Origin: JBBATK01 sp044224515
GTDB taxonomy: Bacteria > Bacteroidota > Ignavibacteria > Kapaibacteriales > NICIL-2
DNA: 64,000 nt
NCBI GenBank assembly: GCA_044224515.1
Contig: JBGAKH010000007.1
Location: 124,001 to 188,000, forward strand
Direction of reading: 5' to 3'
The position numbers and the translations under genes were made by a program. Position 1 is the first letter of the stretch. Every line of letters begins with the position of its first letter. A model generated the notes under the pieces. The model searched no databases. It had not been told where the DNA came from and was given only the letters and a program-made list of their open reading frames with translations. Of this stretch, positions 61,518 to 64,000 are shown one piece after another.

Positions 61518-62426
61518 ATGGAACTTCACTCGAAATCTGTTGTCGTTATTACAGGAGCTTCATCCGGTATCGGAGCGGCTCTGGCTCGTCGCTTGGCCCG
61601 ACGTGGATTGAAACTTGCGCTGTGCGCACGTCGCATCGAAAAGCTGGAGGCACTAGCCGCTGAGCTGCGGGAGAACGGGACTGAGTGTTTGGCGCTTCGC
61701 TGCGACGTCAGCGACGAGCGGCAGGCACAACACTTCGTTGAACAGGTCCTACAGCACTATGGTCGCATTGATGTGTTGGTCAACAATGCCGGACGAGGAA
61801 ACATGGCCTCCGTTGAGGACACAACAAGCAGCACTCTGCACTCGATCTTCTCGCTCAATGTTTTCGCGTTGTGGTTTCTCAGCGCACCGACTATCCGGCA
61901 TATGAAAGAGCGAGGCAGCGGACGTGTCATTTGCGTTGCCTCAGTTGCCGGCAAGTTTGGATTTCCGTTCAACAGTGCATACGTGGCTGCCAAGCACGCA
62001 GTTGTGGGATTCGTAGCTTCATTGCGCGCGGAACTCGCAGGAAGCGGCATTTCGGCGTCTGTAGTCTGTCCGGACGGAGTGGAGACCGAGTGGCAAGGAG
62101 CAAGTGAAGACGGGAACATCGGCGAGCTGTTTTGGAAGGGTATTCAGAAGTCGCGACGGATAGCGGTGGAGCGACACCTCGAGCGAGCACCGCTTAAACG
62201 TATGATCAGTGCCGATGTTGCTGCCGAGTGCATTGAGCGATCGATAGTGGAAGAGTGGACGGATGATGTCTATACCCATGACGGTAGCCGAGAGCAGGCA
62301 ATGCAATGTGCCCACAGTCGTCATGACTACGATACTTCCATGTTGCCCTTATTTTTGGGCATGCAAGAAGCCTATGACGAACTTGCGCATCGAGGAACCG
62401 ACCCTTCGCATGAACAACTGGCCTAG
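61518..62426 (+). CDS. Short-chain dehydrogenase/reductase
   Basis: 302 residues from the ATG at 61518; ATG 61497 and an upstream start at 61305 are in frame but code unconserved sequence. Classical SDR: VITGASSGIGAALARRL, Arg-Arg after strand 2 (CARRIEKL) favouring NADP(H), CDVSDERQ, VNNAGRGN, VASVAGKFGFP with catalytic Ser, AYVAAKHAVVGF with Tyr and Lys, and VCPDGVETEW. The C-terminal extension of about 80 residues (ERAPLKRMISADVAAECIERSI) resembles that of DHRS7/SDR-type oxidoreductases. Substrate unknown. It is followed by a patatin gene; an ATG for that gene (62410) lies inside this one. Confidence 0.9.
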   Translation: MELHSKSVVVITGASSGIGAALARRLARRGLKLALCARRIEKLEALAAELRENGTECLALRCDVSDERQAQHFVEQVLQHYGRIDVLVNNAGRGNMASVEDTTSSTLHSIFSLNVFALWFLSAPTIRHMKERGSGRVICVASVAGKFGFPFNSAYVAAKHAVVGFVASLRAELAGSGISASVVCPDGVETEWQGASEDGNIGELFWKGIQKSRRIAVERHLERAPLKRMISADVAAECIERSIVEEWTDDVYTHDGSREQAMQCAHSRHDYDTSMLPLFLGMQEAYDELAHRGTDPSHEQLA

Positions 62427-62481
62427 AAGACATAGAGAACATTGCGGTGGCACCTTCTTCGAATGCTTTCACCTCAACGCG

Positions 62482-64000
62482 ATGAGACTCATGGTGTTTG
62501 GAGTCGTGTTGACACTGGCGACTTCGATGCACCTCCGTGCACAATCGTGGAGTACTCAAGTCGCACCTGCTCCGCCCGGAGGGACCGCGCAGGCAACTCA
62601 TCCGAAAATTGCGTTGGTACTAAGCGGCGGGGGAGCGCGCGGTGCTGCGCAGGTTGGTGTGTTGGCCGAGCTCGAGGCTGCGGGTATCAAGCCGGACATC
62701 GTCGTGGGAACAAGCATAGGCGCCATTATTGGCGGACTCTGGTGTTCGGGCTATACTGCTACTGAATTGGATTCCGTGCTGCGCTCCATCGATTGGGAAA
62801 AGCAGTATCTGGTTGGAGATGAGCGAGACCGAAACGGTCTGTTTCTTGACCAGAAGTACGAGCAAGATCGTGCGCTGTTGACCCTACGTTTTAACAACTT
62901 CAATTTTGTGGTACCGCAATCCGTTACCTCCGTTATGCGTTTTACGGCTCCCTTCCAGAAACTGTTTTGGAATGCGCCCTACCACGACAACGGAAACTTT
63001 GATTCGCTGAAAATCCCATTTCGCGCTGTAGCCACGGACTTGGTACATGCGCGCTTGGTGGCATTAGACCATGGCAATTTAGTTGAAGCCATACGAGCCA
63101 GTGCTACGCTCCCATTGCGCTATACACCTGTTCGCATGGATTCCATGGTGCTGGTAGACGGAGGTTTGCTGGCAAACATTCCGACCGAAGTCGCCGTACA
63201 GTTCAAGCCTGACATTATCATTGCCGTCAATTCTACATCTCCGCTGCTACCAACCAACGCACTTGACAAGCCCTGGAATGTTGCCGATCAAGTTGTGTCC
63301 GTTATGGAGAAGCAATTCAATGCCAAAGCTAGCGACAACGCGACCGTTATGATTGAGCCACCCATCGGAACGCATCTCAACACCGACTTCAGTCACTTGG
63401 ATTCGTTGGTCACTGTGGGTCGGCAAGAAGCCAAACGAATGATCCCACAGATTTTGCAGCGCATACGAGAGAAACGACTTGCGATGGGCTTAACTGCTGA
63501 AGACAGCTCGGCAGTACCTGAATCGAGTGCAGCGCTAAACACTAATAAAGCGAAGCCTTTTATCCGCTCCGTTGTTGCCGCAAATGCCGATCAACACTTG
63601 GACAGTTTGTTGCAGGCACTTGTGGGACTCCCCTTCGATCGCGCATCAACACGCGAGTATGTCCTCAGAGCCGCTCGCGCCACGAACAACACGTTCGCCG
63701 ATTGTCCGCTGTTACATTTTGATCCTCAGAATGGCGAGTTGAGTCTGTTGATTGACAATGGCATCGTACGACTCATCAGCATTGTCGGAAATAACAGTGT
63801 GAGCGAACTCTTCGTAGCACGTGAGTTGAATATTCGTGTCGGCGATAAGCCAAATGCCGAAAAGATTTTGGAGGGACTTGAAAGTATCATCAATACTGAC
63901 TTGTTTAGCGAAGTGGGTATTGATATACGTCGATTGAGCGATGGCAACAGTGGTATTGCCGTTCAGGTTAGAGTAGTTGAGCGTGGCTCCCAAGTGTTGC
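62482..64000 (+). CDS. Patatin-like phospholipase with POTRA domain, 3' end outside the window
   Basis: The frame is open to the window end (506 codons so far). The ATG at 62482 opens a signal peptide (MRLMVFGVVLTLATSMHLRAQ); an in-frame ATG at 62410 is also possible. The patatin domain (about 40-320) has the oxyanion SGGGARGAAQVGVL, nucleophile Ser78 in VGTSIGAIIGGL, and catalytic Asp226 in VDGGLLANIP, so the dyad is complete. From about residue 370 comes a POTRA-like region (FIRSVVAANADQHLDSLLQALVG, IVGNNSVSELFVARELNIRVGD) of the type that precedes a BamA/TamA-like barrel. This order fits a type Vd autotransporter such as PlpD, or the bacterial patatin-surface-antigen proteins; the barrel would be just outside the window. 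Confidence 0.92.
   Translation, partial: MRLMVFGVVLTLATSMHLRAQSWSTQVAPAPPGGTAQATHPKIALVLSGGGARGAAQVGVLAELEAAGIKPDIVVGTSIGAIIGGLWCSGYTATELDSVLRSIDWEKQYLVGDERDRNGLFLDQKYEQDRALLTLRFNNFNFVVPQSVTSVMRFTAPFQKLFWNAPYHDNGNFDSLKIPFRAVATDLVHARLVALDHGNLVEAIRASATLPLRYTPVRMDSMVLVDGGLLANIPTEVAVQFKPDIIIAVNSTSPLLPTNALDKPWNVADQVVSVMEKQFNAKASDNATVMIEPPIGTHLNTDFSHLDSLVTVGRQEAKRMIPQILQRIREKRLAMGLTAEDSSAVPESSAALNTNKAKPFIRSVVAANADQHLDSLLQALVGLPFDRASTREYVLRAARATNNTFADCPLLHFDPQNGELSLLIDNGIVRLISIVGNNSVSELFVARELNIRVGDKPNAEKILEGLESIINTDLFSEVGIDIRRLSDGNSGIAVQVRVVERGSQVL

Overview
The window looks like the chromosome of a diderm, non-photosynthetic bacterium of the FCB group (Bacteroidota / Chlorobiota / Ignavibacteria / 'Ca. 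Kapabacteria' side). The reasons are three secreted proteins ending in a type-A type IX secretion (T9SS) sorting domain, a CarboxypepD_reg-type TonB receptor, a GldM-like inner-membrane protein, a receiver-Crp fusion regulator, and PPK1/OlsF/heptose-kinase envelope genes. Base composition is near 48-50% GC. Many genes have clear AGGAG-type ribosome sites and others have none. Assignment below the superphylum is inference. I see no tRNA, rRNA, CRISPR array, integrase, transposase or prophage gene; this is mostly core chromosome with broad intergenic gaps.

Layout. 1-12.7 kb: housekeeping and metabolism (partial aldo/keto reductase; secreted intradiol-dioxygenase-like protein on the minus strand; Lon-family protease with a DUF1801 protein overlapping it; rpe; mazG; an LCP-domain protein; crcB with an orphan transhydrogenase subunit on the minus strand; kup; murI). 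13.3-16.7 kb: a T9SS cargo protein, then thyA and a heptose-7-phosphate kinase on the minus strand. 16.9-24.0 kb: a PAS histidine kinase, a receiver-Crp regulator, a small conserved protein, Hsp20, PEP synthase and an SDR, which together look like a stress/energy-limitation island. 24.3-28.9 kb: a Tyr/Trp-rich secreted protein with a Pro/Ser/Arg repeat tail, pfkA, and a YtfI/YtfJ-like pair. 29.3-35.2 kb: a very large TPR/DUF3857/transglutaminase protein and an S9 peptidase.

35.3-46 kb: the ppk1-ppx polyphosphate operon, followed by a TonB receptor and a 1375-residue internally duplicated T9SS cargo protein. 46.2-52.5 kb: an OlsF-like two-domain acyltransferase and a B12-dependent ribonucleotide reductase. 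53.4-61.3 kb: a Cys-rich exported peptide, then a same-strand run of four envelope proteins (single-pass GldM-like protein, two predicted outer-membrane barrels, a VWA-OmpA protein), with acyP directly downstream. 61.5-64 kb: a second SDR and a patatin-POTRA protein cut by the window end.

The most interesting candidate system is the 53.98-60.97 kb run. It encodes one inner-membrane-anchored periplasmic protein, two barrels without a recognised family, and a peptidoglycan-binding VWA protein. This is what a trans-envelope machine (a divergent T9SS/gliding motor partner set) would need, but the usual GldK, GldL and GldN genes are not adjacent.
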